From Toxoplasma gondii ME49 (taxonomy: Eukaryota > Apicomplexa > Conoidasida > Eucoccidiorida > Sarcocystidae), in assembly GCF_000006565.2 (NCBI RefSeq), contig NC_031477.1:5418183-5482182 (forward strand): a DNA stretch of 64,000 bases. Direction: 5' to 3'. The notes beneath the pieces were generated by a model. The model did not search any database. It saw only the letters and a program-made list of their open reading frames with translations, and was not told where the DNA came from. A program made the translations under genes and the position numbers. Below, one piece after another: positions 48,303-59,597 of the stretch (positions within the stretch are counted from its first letter, which is position 1; each line of letters begins with the position of its first letter).

Positions 48303-51300
48303 ATGTCTCACTTGGGAGTGTCGGGCAGTTCACGCGGTTCGCACCGCAAAAGTAAGGTGGGCGCTCTCCTCAGCGAGTACTACAACCTCGATGAGGACAA
48401 CGCGGGCGACTCGGTCCAGCCGCCGTCTGGCGGCGTCGCCCACCCGTCTGGACCTCGCTCCGAGTCGCTGAACGGGTCGGACTTTTGCCCCGTGTCTGAC
48501 GCGTCCAAGTCAGACCGCCTTTCCGCCGCCTCCGCGCCGACACCCGAGAAAAGTTTCAGAGATCCGCGGACGCGCGGGCGAGGCGAAAGCGCCGGTGCGG
48601 GTCGACCAGAAAGTGCCTCCCGGCCCGGAGAACAGGCCGACGGCGCCGTGGCACCCCAACAGGATGGGAAGGCCGACCTCGACAGCGAAAACTTCGACGT
48701 GCATGCGTACTTCGCCTCGGCAGTCCAGACGTCGTCGCTGCGGGAGCTGCTGCGGCGCAGCGGGCAGCTCGACGAAGAAGTGCGACGCGCCGAGGGCGAG
48801 TTGCAGACGCTTGTGTACGAGAACTACGGGAAATTCCTGGACGCTGCGGAGACAGTTCGCTGCGTGAAGGAGGACATGCGGGCGCTGCGAGGCCATATGG
48901 TTCAACTCGACTCTCGCGTCGATTCAATCGAAGGGTCGAGTCGCGAACTCGACGAGCTCGTGCGCGACCGTGCGGCGAGCATCGAGGAACTCGTCTCCTT
49001 CAGACAACTCCTCGACAAACTGCAGATCCTCTTCACGTTCCCCGAGGTCCTGCGCCGCCACCTCGCAAACGGCGACGCGGAGTCGGTCCTCTCCATCTAC
49101 CTCCACATCCACCCGTTCCTTCAGGCGCAGCAGGCGGCGCTGCCGCGGCTTCAGCGGCTCAAACTCCTCGACGCAGAGGCAACTTCCGTTTTCCGGTGCG
49201 CCAAGCGCATGCTGCGGCAGCGCCTGGAGTCGCCAGCCGCCGATGGCTCTTCCAGGGAGCTCCAAGCGGCGTCTCTGGCCGAGGATCTGCCGGTGCGTCT
49301 GCGTGAAGCTGCTGCGGGAGAGCCCCTGGCGTCGAAAGACGCCTCGAAGATCCTCTCGCTGCTTCTGCAAGCAGAAGACGAAGACCGCGCCTCCCTCCTC
49401 AAGCTGTACCACCGGAGCCGGACGCATGCGCTTCTCGACCTCATTCAGTGGATCTTCGACCAAGACCGTCTGCAGCGAGAGGCTGCAGAGAATCAAAGAC
49501 GCCAGGACCAGCAAGTGGCAGACGCGTCAGCCGCGGAGGCCAGTGCGTTGCTGGCGCAGGACGAACCCCGCGGAAGGGGAAGCGCTGAAGAGCTGAAAAC
49601 AGCTGCGTCTCTCCGGATGCTCGAAGTTGCATGCAGCACCGTGTCGGAGCACCTCATGGGTCCACTCGTCGACGCGGTTCACGACACCCTCCGGGTGTTG
49701 CGCGAAGAGACAGCGCTGGGTGCCGAGAACCGGGCCGGTGGTAGTCTGGTGGCCGGCCGCAGTCTTGTATCCGCGACCAAGTTGAAGCCTGAAGCAGAAG
49801 AGCTGAGTCCCGACGGCGCCGCTGTGCTCCAGGAGTTTCTTACGCCGGTTCTGCGGTCTGTTTTTGGGCGAGTCCTCGCTCTGCTAGCCTCCACAAATCC
49901 GCCCGCGGCCTCCGTGGTCGCCGCAGTCGACTCGCTGCGCGTGGCGCTGCGCCGTCTGCATGCAGTGCTCCCGCCGGCTCAGCAACAGCAGTTGTCAAAA
50001 GAGTTTCTCGCTTTCTCCGACAAGTTGCTTCAGCAGGAGATCGCCTTGGCTTTCAAGGAGTCGTACATGCGAGCAGCTCAGGAACTCCGCGCCCTCGAGC
50101 TATTCTGTCTCCGAGTTCAGCCTCGGCCGACCCGCGCCTCTCAGGCCTCTGCTGCTTCCCGCGATCCTGAAGCGGAGACGCCGCCCCTCGACGACTCCAA
50201 GACAGAAGAGGCGCTCCAGCAACTCGCTCGTACTGAGCACGCCGTTCTTCTTCAGGGGTGTTTGACTCTGACAGATGTGCACCAGATCGTGAACGGCGTT
50301 TGTGGAGTGAAGTCGGCGCAGGCAGACCGGCTGGTCAGCTCGGAAGTCGTCGCCTGGACGGAAGGCTTCTTCTCTCTGTTTGTACACTGTCTCTTGCGCC
50401 TCACGCGAGATACGCCAGCAGCTCTGCAGGAACGAGATGAACAGCGCCTCGCCGCGGAAGAGTTACGCGAGGACGAACTCGCCTGGCGAGAGAAGCTGGA
50501 GGAGGAAGCTGAGGAGATGACAGCTCGCAACAGAGACGGCGGCCTTGTCGCGGCGCGGGCAGGAAAAAACTCGAGAAACGCACTCCCGCGTCTCCGACAC
50601 AAGCCGGGGCTCTCAGCAATCGAGCGGCAGGTCTCAGACGCGGTACGTACAGCCATCTTCACGCATCTTGTTTGCGAGAGGGAGGGCGCAGGGCCAGGCA
50701 GTCAGTTCGAGGACGCGTGCTCGCGGCGGGAGGAGACTGAGGAGAAGGAAAGAGACTGCGTTTCCAACGGAACGTCCAACTCTGAGGGATTTCTCGACGA
50801 AGGCCGCAACCTCTTCTGTTTGCTGATGATGCGCATGGGGAGACACCTCGAGTTGCAGGGGCTCGGAAAACTAGCAGCTGTCGCCGTCGAGTTGTTTCCT
50901 TCGTTCCCTGTCCACCGTCTCACAGCGTCGTCTGTGGCGGGGCCTCTGTCTGCGTCGGACGCGGCTTTCGAGGAAGCGAATTCGGAGGTCCAGAGCGATA
51001 AAACGCAGTCCCTGCTGCTCCGCACGCGCTGGGCTTCTCAGGCTGTGTTGACGACCTACGTTTTCCACCGCGGCTTGGAGGGCGCTTCTCTCGCGACGCG
51101 CGCCTTGAAGGCTTTCGACTGTCTGCAGAGTCTCCAGGAGAGGTGTGGAGACTCGGCAGACGACAGTGCCGAGGCAGAAGAGTTTCGGCGTTCGCCCGGC
51201 AACGCGCAGTCGCGGCTGCAGGTTTCCGGTCTCTTCGACCCACTGCTGCGGCTCCTGCACCGATGCGACGCGGAATGCGCGAAGCTGTTGGGGGAGAGGA

Positions 51301-51893
51301 GGCAGGGCGGAGGTGGGACTGCATGCGCGTTGATGCCGAGCTCGGGGGCGGGCGGCGCCGGGGAGCAGCCGCACCAGCGGCGCATGGCGCGTCTGTTTGG
51401 GCGTCGCCGGACAGCGATCGAGAGGGAGATGGAGCGGCTCTTTGCTCGGAAACAAGCAGTCTTTTCTCCGGTTCCCTTCAACCGCGCAAAGGCCATCATG
51501 GGGATCTTCCGCATCGCCTCCCGCGCCTTGATTGAGAGCGTCCGGATGCAGCTCTTCAGTCGCTGCGCCGTGCGCCAGATCCAGGTCGACTGCGCCGCGG
51601 CCGCGGAACTCATTCGCGATCTCGTCGCCGCAGAAGACGGCTCCGTCGTCGACGGGCTCCTCGATGAAGTCACCGCCCTGGCCGCCTTGCGGTGCGTCGA
51701 ACGACCGCAGAAGAGAGTTCCTCTCGCTGGACGGATGGCTGCGCCTGGAGCTGCAGGCGCGGCAGCAGCCGCCGCCGCTGTTGCGGCCGCGACCGCGGGA
51801 ATCGACCCGGAACTAGATGACCTTCTGCTCGAACAAAGTGTCGTTGAAGAAGTGTGCAAGCGGAGTCGCAGACGACCAGAGAGCTTTCTTTGA
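48303..51893 (+). CDS. VPS51: VPS51-like subunit of the GARP/EARP tethering complex
   Basis: Single-exon gene of 1196 codons, unusual beside its exon-rich neighbours. Vps51 links the Vps52/53/54 complex to SNAREs at the trans-Golgi network for retrograde endosome traffic. Residues about 131-230 match the Vps51/Vps67 N-terminal domain: FDVHAYFASAVQTSSLRELL, then VYENYGKFLDAAETVRCVKE and the coiled segment MRALRGHMVQLDSRVDSIEG. A helical region (SFRQLLDKLQILFTFPEVLR) follows. The remainder is a long alpha-helical CATCHR-like body with low-complexity Glu/Ala/Ser inserts. The disordered N-terminal 120 residues contain SEYYNLDEDNAGD, typical just ahead of the domain. The first ATG of the frame is used. 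The 3' end faces IFT81 and the two reading frames may overlap by about 80 bases. The several long antisense and frame-shifted open stretches here are GC-rich shadows. Confidence 0.88.
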   Translation: MSHLGVSGSSRGSHRKSKVGALLSEYYNLDEDNAGDSVQPPSGGVAHPSGPRSESLNGSDFCPVSDASKSDRLSAASAPTPEKSFRDPRTRGRGESAGAGRPESASRPGEQADGAVAPQQDGKADLDSENFDVHAYFASAVQTSSLRELLRRSGQLDEEVRRAEGELQTLVYENYGKFLDAAETVRCVKEDMRALRGHMVQLDSRVDSIEGSSRELDELVRDRAASIEELVSFRQLLDKLQILFTFPEVLRRHLANGDAESVLSIYLHIHPFLQAQQAALPRLQRLKLLDAEATSVFRCAKRMLRQRLESPAADGSSRELQAASLAEDLPVRLREAAAGEPLASKDASKILSLLLQAEDEDRASLLKLYHRSRTHALLDLIQWIFDQDRLQREAAENQRRQDQQVADASAAEASALLAQDEPRGRGSAEELKTAASLRMLEVACSTVSEHLMGPLVDAVHDTLRVLREETALGAENRAGGSLVAGRSLVSATKLKPEAEELSPDGAAVLQEFLTPVLRSVFGRVLALLASTNPPAASVVAAVDSLRVALRRLHAVLPPAQQQQLSKEFLAFSDKLLQQEIALAFKESYMRAAQELRALELFCLRVQPRPTRASQASAASRDPEAETPPLDDSKTEEALQQLARTEHAVLLQGCLTLTDVHQIVNGVCGVKSAQADRLVSSEVVAWTEGFFSLFVHCLLRLTRDTPAALQERDEQRLAAEELREDELAWREKLEEEAEEMTARNRDGGLVAARAGKNSRNALPRLRHKPGLSAIERQVSDAVRTAIFTHLVCEREGAGPGSQFEDACSRREETEEKERDCVSNGTSNSEGFLDEGRNLFCLLMMRMGRHLELQGLGKLAAVAVELFPSFPVHRLTASSVAGPLSASDAAFEEANSEVQSDKTQSLLLRTRWASQAVLTTYVFHRGLEGASLATRALKAFDCLQSLQERCGDSADDSAEAEEFRRSPGNAQSRLQVSGLFDPLLRLLHRCDAECAKLLGERRQGGGGTACALMPSSGAGGAGEQPHQRRMARLFGRRRTAIEREMERLFARKQAVFSPVPFNRAKAIMGIFRIASRALIESVRMQLFSRCAVRQIQVDCAAAAELIRDLVAAEDGSVVDGLLDEVTALAALRCVERPQKRVPLAGRMAAPGAAGAAAAAAAVAAATAGIDPELDDLLLEQSVVEEVCKRSRRRPESFL

Positions 51894-54800
51894 ACTCCGG
51901 TTAGGAAACCCGTTTGCCTTGACAAGGAGCAGAGAAAGGCCTTGTGGGGTGAGCACCGAGGCCTCTGTGGTAACGTCTTTTCGACGCTGCGGTCGAGCTC
52001 TCACCACAGCACCACCCATTTGCGCAGATGAAGAGAGAGAAGAAGAAGCTTCGTTCGTGTGATGGCCGCACTTACGCATTTGTTGCTCTTCTTTTCTCAA
52101 GTTTTCTGAGGGAATGTCGCGTAGTTCCTGTCCTTGCTCACAATTGGTGAGATGGGTCATTCAGAGACAAACCGCCGACTTGTGTATCTTTTTATCTTTT
52201 ACCCCAGTTTCAACCGCAGCCAGGCGGCGCATGCACTCACCTCGAGCTTCGCTTCGAGAATTTTCAGAAGTCCGTTCAGGAGCTCGCACTGAGAACGCAG
52301 AATTCCAGGAAAACACGGTGGCTGTGACTGGAAAGGCAGACTGTTTCTCTAAACAGAACTTAAGAGTTCCTCCGTACTTGTCGGTTTCGCGCAGCTTCCG
52401 TTTTCAGCAACTGACGATGCTCTTGCCTCAGACTTTCAGCTTGGTCCCCAGCTCGCGCGATCTGTCGATATCGAGACAGAAGACAAGTGGATTTTTTCAA
52501 AATTATCGATTTCCCATTTATTTTAGCTTTATTTGTAAATAGACAATCTAAGAAACAATGTTTTAGACAAGAGAAGCGGGGTGCCTCCGATATCCAGCAC
52601 CGGAGAAGTCACACCGAACTTTTATAAGCATTCAGATTCAGAGTGAAAAAAACACAAGGTGCGCCTAGGTGCTAGAGAGGTTTGCATTGGGTTTCATTGT
52701 AGCTGTCAACACAGGAGCAATTGTGAGTCGGCTTCGGGATTCCGATTTGAGCAGAATGAACAGAGTCTGGCATCTTGAAAACAAATGGTACGTGAACCTT
52801 GGCATCACTGAACTGACTGTTTCAAACAAGGTGGTGGGTTTGCCAGTGGGTGTGAGACTCTCGCGTCTGAAGTCGCTTTCTTAACTCCAGCAGGCCGATT
52901 GACCAATATTCTCTAGTTGGGAATGTGAAGCACTGCTGCGAGCAGCTTTTTCGGGAGACGGACCGCAGCTTGTAGGAATGCAGAGAATGTCGCGTGCTGC
53001 GCACTGTATGCCTCTTGTCCTTGTTCACATTTTTGCTCTTTCTCAGCTCTCTCCAGCAGCCGCTCTGCGGTTTTGCATTCTGAGTTGCTTTCTTCTCGCT
53101 CGGCCACGAGTTTCTCCGTTTCAGCCTGCAAGTCAAAGCCAGGATCGCGCTGTCGTCGGCGGCCTGTGAGGGGCCTTCGCAACCCACCGTGTTCCAGTGT
53201 ATCGACACGCGGGAGAGAGTGAGTAACCGCGGCCTCCGGTCAGTTTCCAACTTTTGCAAGAGAAAAAGACACGATCCTAGAAAGTCCAGAAGAGATGCGA
53301 AAGGCATGTTGAGAGGGAAGAACTCGCGAACGATTCAAGGAATCCAGAAGAAGAATTTTTCAAGAAGAGCGCATAGCGGAAATGCACGCACCTGAAGAGC
53401 CGCTACCGTCGCTCTTAGACTCTCCAGCGGTTTCTCGAGTTCTACCAAGATAGCGCAGGGTAGACGAAAACAATTTTCCATGAAATACGAACAGACGTCT
53501 GGTAAGAGTGTCTGCCCCTATCCCAGACAGGAACGGACCTGCTTTGAGGCCGAGGTATTTTGTTTTCTTCGCGTCATACACGCGTTTCAGTTCCTGAGAC
53601 AAGTGCGGCAGGACTAACACCCGGTGGTTGTTCGAGGAGATATGTGCCGACGAGATTTCTTGTATAAAGCTTGCCTTCATCCCAGCTTATGAAGGACCGG
53701 AGTCTTCCTGGTCGGGAGTCTGAACACGTGACTGCTCTTCAAGTGTACCACACACCCAACCCAAGGCGTGAAATCTACGCTCTGTGTGGGTTTCGTGACT
53801 CAGCCTGTGCGTTGACCTAAACGGAAATGCCACTGTTATGTTACCGCTTCTTCCTGTTTTTTTCTGTCGAGTTTCTCCAGCAGAGGTGCCAGCTTGTCTC
53901 GCCCTTCTGCTCTTTCCTTCTCAATCCGGATGCGAAGTTCATCTAGACGTTGGAGCACTTCAGCTGCCATGCCACAGGGACAGAACGGCAGGACAACTCA
54001 GCACCGAGGAGAAATCTGCGAATAAAGCTCTCACTGTGTACACAGAAGAAAGCCTGTCTGATGAACGTGCGGACATTCAGTGTGTCGCTCCGGCCACTGG
54101 TTTGTCTTGAGCGAACATATCAAGAAATCTTTAACTTCTCCTCCCTGTTGAGACGTGAGAGAATGCTCTACCGTTGCAAGGTGCATGCATCGAAAAAAAT
54201 GTACGCGAAAGAAGCTTCGTTTCGCTTCCGGAAGAAAAATCAACGGAAGTTGGAAGGGGGGTGGCGACTGATCTTGGTAAGATTCCTCTCTGTAGATCAA
54301 GAGTTCAATTCCTCTCTCTACGTTCATGACAAAGAAAGCAGGACTCCTCACTTTTTTCGCGTACGGCCGTTTTGAGCGTCTCACTGAGACTCTGCAGCTC
54401 CGTTTGCCTTTCTTGGAAGCCGTGAACGCCGCGCTCACGAACTAATTCTTCAATCGCTTTCTGATCAGAAACATATTGGCAAATTGAATTTTTGCATGCG
54501 TGACCGCGTCCTACGCAGAACTGTTTGAACGCCAGCAGAGTCTGTGAGTGGGGGTGTGATTCTGTGCTTGCCTGAATGGAACTGTTCTTTTCTTTCATGG
54601 CGGCAACCTTCGCACCGACTTCCTGAAGTCCCAGGGAAGCGAAGACAAGGTGCCAACATCTTGAGTCTACAAATTGAAATTGATTACGCCAACAGGCGTT
54701 TCCGGCAAACTCGACTTTTTACAATCCTCGGTTTGACCCATGTGGTTGTTTCTCCTGACAACGCCTGCCTCTCGAATCGCCGCAATGAAAAAAACGGTCT

Positions 54801-57800
54801 CACAGCTCGCGCCGTCTCGGCCTCTGCTTCCTTCATTTTTAGCATTTTGAACAGGCTTGTCTTCTGCCGGAGCATCTCTGCGTACTGCGCCACAAACGCA
54901 AGAAGGAATCGTTTTATTAGCGGCAATTCAGTCTCTGAGCAAGCGCAGGTTCCTACAGAATTTCATCCCCGGCGGAACACGGAAGTAACCACCACGAACC
55001 TCAGCATCAGAAACAAAGATGACTTTTCACTCCGAGAGCCACTTTCACCCGACAAGATCCACAGTGCAGAGAAGGCAATGACCGTGTGTGTTCGCTGGAC
55101 TGGATTGTTGCAAGGATTACCCCTCGTTTCTCTTGAACCGAACCTGTGGAAGACCCGCTGCTTATAGGGTTTTCGAGGAGAAGGCAGGGAGCAACTCGAC
55201 GGGCACTGGAGACAGAAAGAAAGCTCGTTTGATTTTCATGCGCAGAGCTCATGCAGAGAAGCGCAAGGTGTCCACCGATGTGTCATGCGCCCCGGAGGTC
55301 TTCAGATTGCTGTGGAAACATCTTACAGTTGCGAATTCGTCTTTGCTCATGAAGCAGTAGCCCCTGGCATTTCTGAATTCGTTTTCAGCAGCAGAGCGTT
55401 TCATGGTGGCGCATTGCTGGGCAGCGAGTTCGTTCCGAACTTCTCGCTCCAGAGCCTTCTTTTTTTCAATCAGAATCTGGAGCTGTAGCCATGCACAAAA
55501 TCCACCACCAAGTAGAAACCTCCGTTATAGGCGCTGTATGGACACTTGACGAGCACAGAGTTCAGCGCCCCTTACTGAATCTCATGAGACAGGCAACTCA
55601 CTTGTTTTTTGTAGACCGTGATCTTTTCGTTGGTTTCCTCCGCCTGCAGCGCAGAAGAAGAAACAGTTCCTGTTAAGGTCACATCCAGATAGGCAAGGAG
55701 GCCCATTTTGATGCCCACTCGTACACAAAGATACATAGGCAAGTGCAACAACTCCCACAGATGCAAAAACAGATATTCAACGAGAAATGTTTGCATACAT
55801 ACACGTACGTTTTCATGATGAACATACGTAGTGAGAGCTCATTGTACCTCTTCACTGGAAGCGTCCTCGGTCGCATGGGTTTCCTCCTGTAAGCTTGTGA
55901 GCGCGCACTGCAATTCTACAAGAGCCTCCTGGCGAGGTGGTGGCCCTGAAGCCACGGCGTTCACCTGCAGAAAGTGTAAAAAATAGTTCACCCGGTGTAT
56001 CCCCGGTTGGAAGCACAGAGGATACGAGGACTTTCCTTCACCGAGAACGGTACAGGAAGCGTGTCAGCAGCTCCTAACTGCATAGGACAACCCAGTGTCG
56101 AGAAGAAAGTGTTTGGTGACAGTGCATTTTCGCTACCTCGGCCAGGCGTTCCTGCTTCTGCTGGAGCTCGCGAATGCAAGCAGCCAAGGCTTCTGCTGTC
56201 CTTCGCTCTTCTTGACGGAGGACTTTCAGATAGGCTGCGGCACCTCGTTCCGGATCACCGCTCAGAGCCTGCAGCGCTTGCAGCAGTTTTCGGGTCGTGT
56301 CCAGTTGTTCTGACAGGTAGTTGAAATAGTCAGTCTGCTGTTGGGATCTGCTCAACCGTGGCATTTACACAGAATCGCAGTAAGAACTCTTCACAAACGA
56401 GATCCACGGTATACAAGCTGCCGCGGTACCACCGCGGATCACTGGGGGCTGCATGAAAAACGTGGAAATGGTGAAAGTTCGGTGTGGTGGGTGGAGAGTG
56501 AAATGATGCGTCCAATTACCTGAAGGCAAGGGTTGTTTCTTCCAACTGTGCCGCCCTCAGTTCTCTCGCCACACTGAGGAAGTTGGTTAAATGGGTCTGA
56601 CCAAACATGAAGATGACGACCACGTAACCAATGCAGGATCGAGTGGCACCTGAGATACTGCCCTACCTCGTCTGCGAGAAACCTACTTCTGTTTCTGGCT
56701 TCTGCTTCAGCTTTTCAATTTTCTCGCATAGCAAAAACTTTTCTGTCAATCAAGCAGCCAAAGCAGCCTCTCAAAAGAGCATAGACGCTCCAACTCTAGA
56801 AGTGTTAGACCGCACCGGTTTGCGGTCACCGGTCGGTCTGTGCCATTTGTTGAGAAGTGAGTCACGTTTCTGTTGCAGTGGTTTCCGGCTCTGAACATAT
56901 CTCGTCCCCTGTTCTGACCTTTTTCTAGTCGCTGTATTTCATGCTTGCATTCGGAGAAGCCTCCGCTACTGCTTTCGGCTTGCTCCGTTGAAGAATGGAA
57001 GATTTTGAACTTCTCCTGCAGCTCTTTGTACTCATGATACGCATCAGCCAACTGACTGTCTTTTGCCAGGAAGTCGGTTGGGATCTCAATGTTCACAAGA
57101 AACTTCGCCAGGTAAGCTCTAAGCAGAGGCAGGTTTGCAATCACGTACCAAGCTGGCAGCCGTTTCCCTTTGCGCTTGGAGAAATGTGCAGAGCATGCAG
57201 CGTGGCTTGTAACCGTAAAGGACTAACTAAAGTGGGGAAGGAGGCGGTGTCATGGAAACTGGCAGTTTATTTCTGCTCATGTAGTCCCTAGACAGAGCAC
57301 CCTTGATTTCCGTGAGAAGCGGAGAAGGCGCCCTTCTTCGCAGGCATGCTGACTGCATCGGGGCCCCCGTTTCCACAAGAATAACAGTAGAACCCTACAC
57401 CCTTGAGGGCAACTCACCGCTTTTTGTGGTGATCGAGATTAGTCAGAAGCCAGTGAAGAATGGGATGGACAGTGTCCTTTTCCCCAGAGAGGAAAGACCT
57501 CTCAAACTCTCTGGCACGTGACAGCACATTAGAAGCAAAGAACGTTGTACCGGTGTTGGGTCTCCAAAGAGTCGGTATAGCGCCTTTGTCTGTGAAAAAT
57601 CGGAAGACCCGTAGGTAGTAAAATGTGATTGCTAAGGTAGCCCTGCAAACGGCAGTCCTCCGTGCACGTGAAAATATACTTGCGTATACAGTGCCACGTG
57701 AGGCACATGCAGCACCAGTAAACATTATACAAGAGAGGAGACCAGGTGAGTATGTTGCCGAGTGAATTCCTTTACGTAACTCCGCTTGACATACCCATCA

Positions 57801-58213
57801 AACGAAGCATTGTAACCAAGCACGTGGACGGCTTCCGCAACCCGCAGGAAGAATGACTCCGGGCTTTCGTTCTGGATGTCAACTTTATGCCTTTCGGGGT
57901 CCACGTAAGCCAATACTTTGCCCAAAATTTCAAGGAGACCTTGCCTATCAAGAGAAAGCATGCATACCCCAAAGGCAGTCATGAACTGCATTCACTAGAG
58001 CCAGCACCCTTGCTTCTTCTTTCTGGCAGAGTGTAGCGTCGCGGCCGATGGCCGCGCTGGCGGACAGCAGCATTAGAGGGCATTCAGATGGTATACTGGA
58101 CAAGAAGAAGCTTACGGTTTTTCTTGGTCAAATGCCACGAGGCTTGTTTTCATGGAGAAGGGATGCTTGTTCAGCCCCTCGACGATTTCTTTTATCATTT
58201 GCGCCGACGTCAT
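51813..58213 (-). CDS. IFT81: Intraflagellar transport protein 81 (IFT-B core, tubulin binding)
   Basis: IFT81 pairs with IFT74 in IFT-B to carry tubulin into the axoneme. In coccidia only the male gamete is flagellated. Exons on minus: 58213-58116, 57944-57795, 57510-57418, 57118-56919, 56742-56687, 56596-56520, 56347-56137, 55964-55848, 55643-55602, 55482-55327, 54884-54804, 54622-54572, 54460-54352, 53963-53845, 53593-53539, 53441-53392, 53125-52964, 52461-52378, 52288-52241, then 52136 onward. The first 19 total exactly 653 codons. The calponin-homology-like head reads MIKEIVEGLNKHPF, YVDPERHKVDIQNESPES and VHPILHWLLTNLDHHKKR, then AYLAKFLVNIEIPTDFL. Long coiled coils follow. Total is near the usual 676 residues. 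The C-terminus is uncertain: reading through 52076 gives a stop at 51813, inside the VPS51 3' end, while a donor GTAAGT at 52075 suggests another exon. Confidence 0.93.
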
Positions 58214-59597
58214 TGTGGTGTGTATCCAGCAAAAAGGCACCAAGAAACCACGCGCCACTAACTCATCGCAAAACCACCCCAATGAGTGCACTACAGTGAT
58301 TCTGCAGTTCTGTTTGACGCTATGCTTTGTAAGTGTCACCCATGCAAAGTGCACTTTTCTCTTTGTTTCAGAAAGCTGTCTCGAAGCAACTGTGCCCAGA
58401 CAGGCCAATCTGCGCTGTTTTTGCATCACCGGTGTAACGCTGAATTCAATATCACCGCACCTTGCAAGAAAGCGAAGTCGATTCGAGTAAGAAAATAACC
58501 CATGTTCAGCAGGGCTTTCGGTCTTCCTTCAGATGCCCCTCTATTTCTGGCCAAAATATGAATTAGAGTTAGGGCGGGTTCAGGGCACTGTTGCCTTCGG
58601 CAGCACCCTCAGCTTAACACTCGACCTTTTCAGCGTCCCTTACTGACGGCGACAGTCAATTTTGGAGATGAAAAAAGTTCTACCCGTTAGCCACGGTTTC
58701 ACGTGTGTTTTTGGTTCCTTCATTCGACATATACTTCATGGCTGAGCAAACGGATAGACTCAATCACTTCGACTGCGAAGAACACGACTCGCCGACCTAT
58801 CACTATAAGACCAGTCCTCTGTGAGGTGGGGAAGTAAAAACGTTGTGAACCTCCCTTGCCTCTTTTTCAAACAAGAATCATCCTTCTACTCTGCTTGCTG
58901 ACAACATGCTTTTCTTGGAAGGTCGTTAGTGAATTTCGTTTCTTCTTTAACTCCACCAGGGTGACGCAGGGGTTGACTGCCCGTGGTGAGTAACGCTCTT
59001 TGAGTGTAACTCCAGAAGTAACATAAACGTTCTCTGGTTAGGAGTGAACGGAAAATACATTCATTATTTCCATTTCAGTGGTTGGTTGCTAATCCCTTCT
59101 GCTCTGGAGAAGCCGCCGAGAGTCCGTTGTGCGCCACAATATCAATCTGTTAACGTACCACACCAGGCTTGTCCTTTGCTCCACGTGATCCACGTATAGA
59201 CAGAACGCTATTGATCATTGTCAGGAAAAGTACGAAGGGGATTTCCGCAAAACGCTAAACATGTCTTCCGCCCCCTTTGTTACACTGACAATGTATGCAC
59301 GAATTCCGAATCAACCACCCCATTTGCCTGAACACCTCCGGTCTTTGGTCATATACAGTGCATAGGGTCTCAACAAAAACTCAGAACAATCACTGAAAGA
59401 ACCTGTTACTCGGCAAAATGTTTCCTGCCGCCAAAAAGTGCTGCAGGATCGTAAGCTTCATCTATCACTGTAGTGTAACTGCGAACTGCAGAGACACCAA
59501 CGGACCAAATTAAAGGGTGGGAGAGAGCAGACACCACCTCCCAACTGCGGAACACGCACAGTTGACAGCCGACATGGGACTGCGTATTTCAGCTTCA
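58214..59597. other. Intergenic between IFT81 and ankyrin gene
   Basis: Upstream region of IFT81 and 3' flank of the ankyrin gene, both on minus. I see no gene, RNA or repeat. Confidence 0.6.

Noticed and set aside
51056..51925. 289-codon antisense frame inside VPS51
   Set aside because: Arg/Ser/Pro-rich shadow in GC-rich coding DNA; no motif and no splice support.
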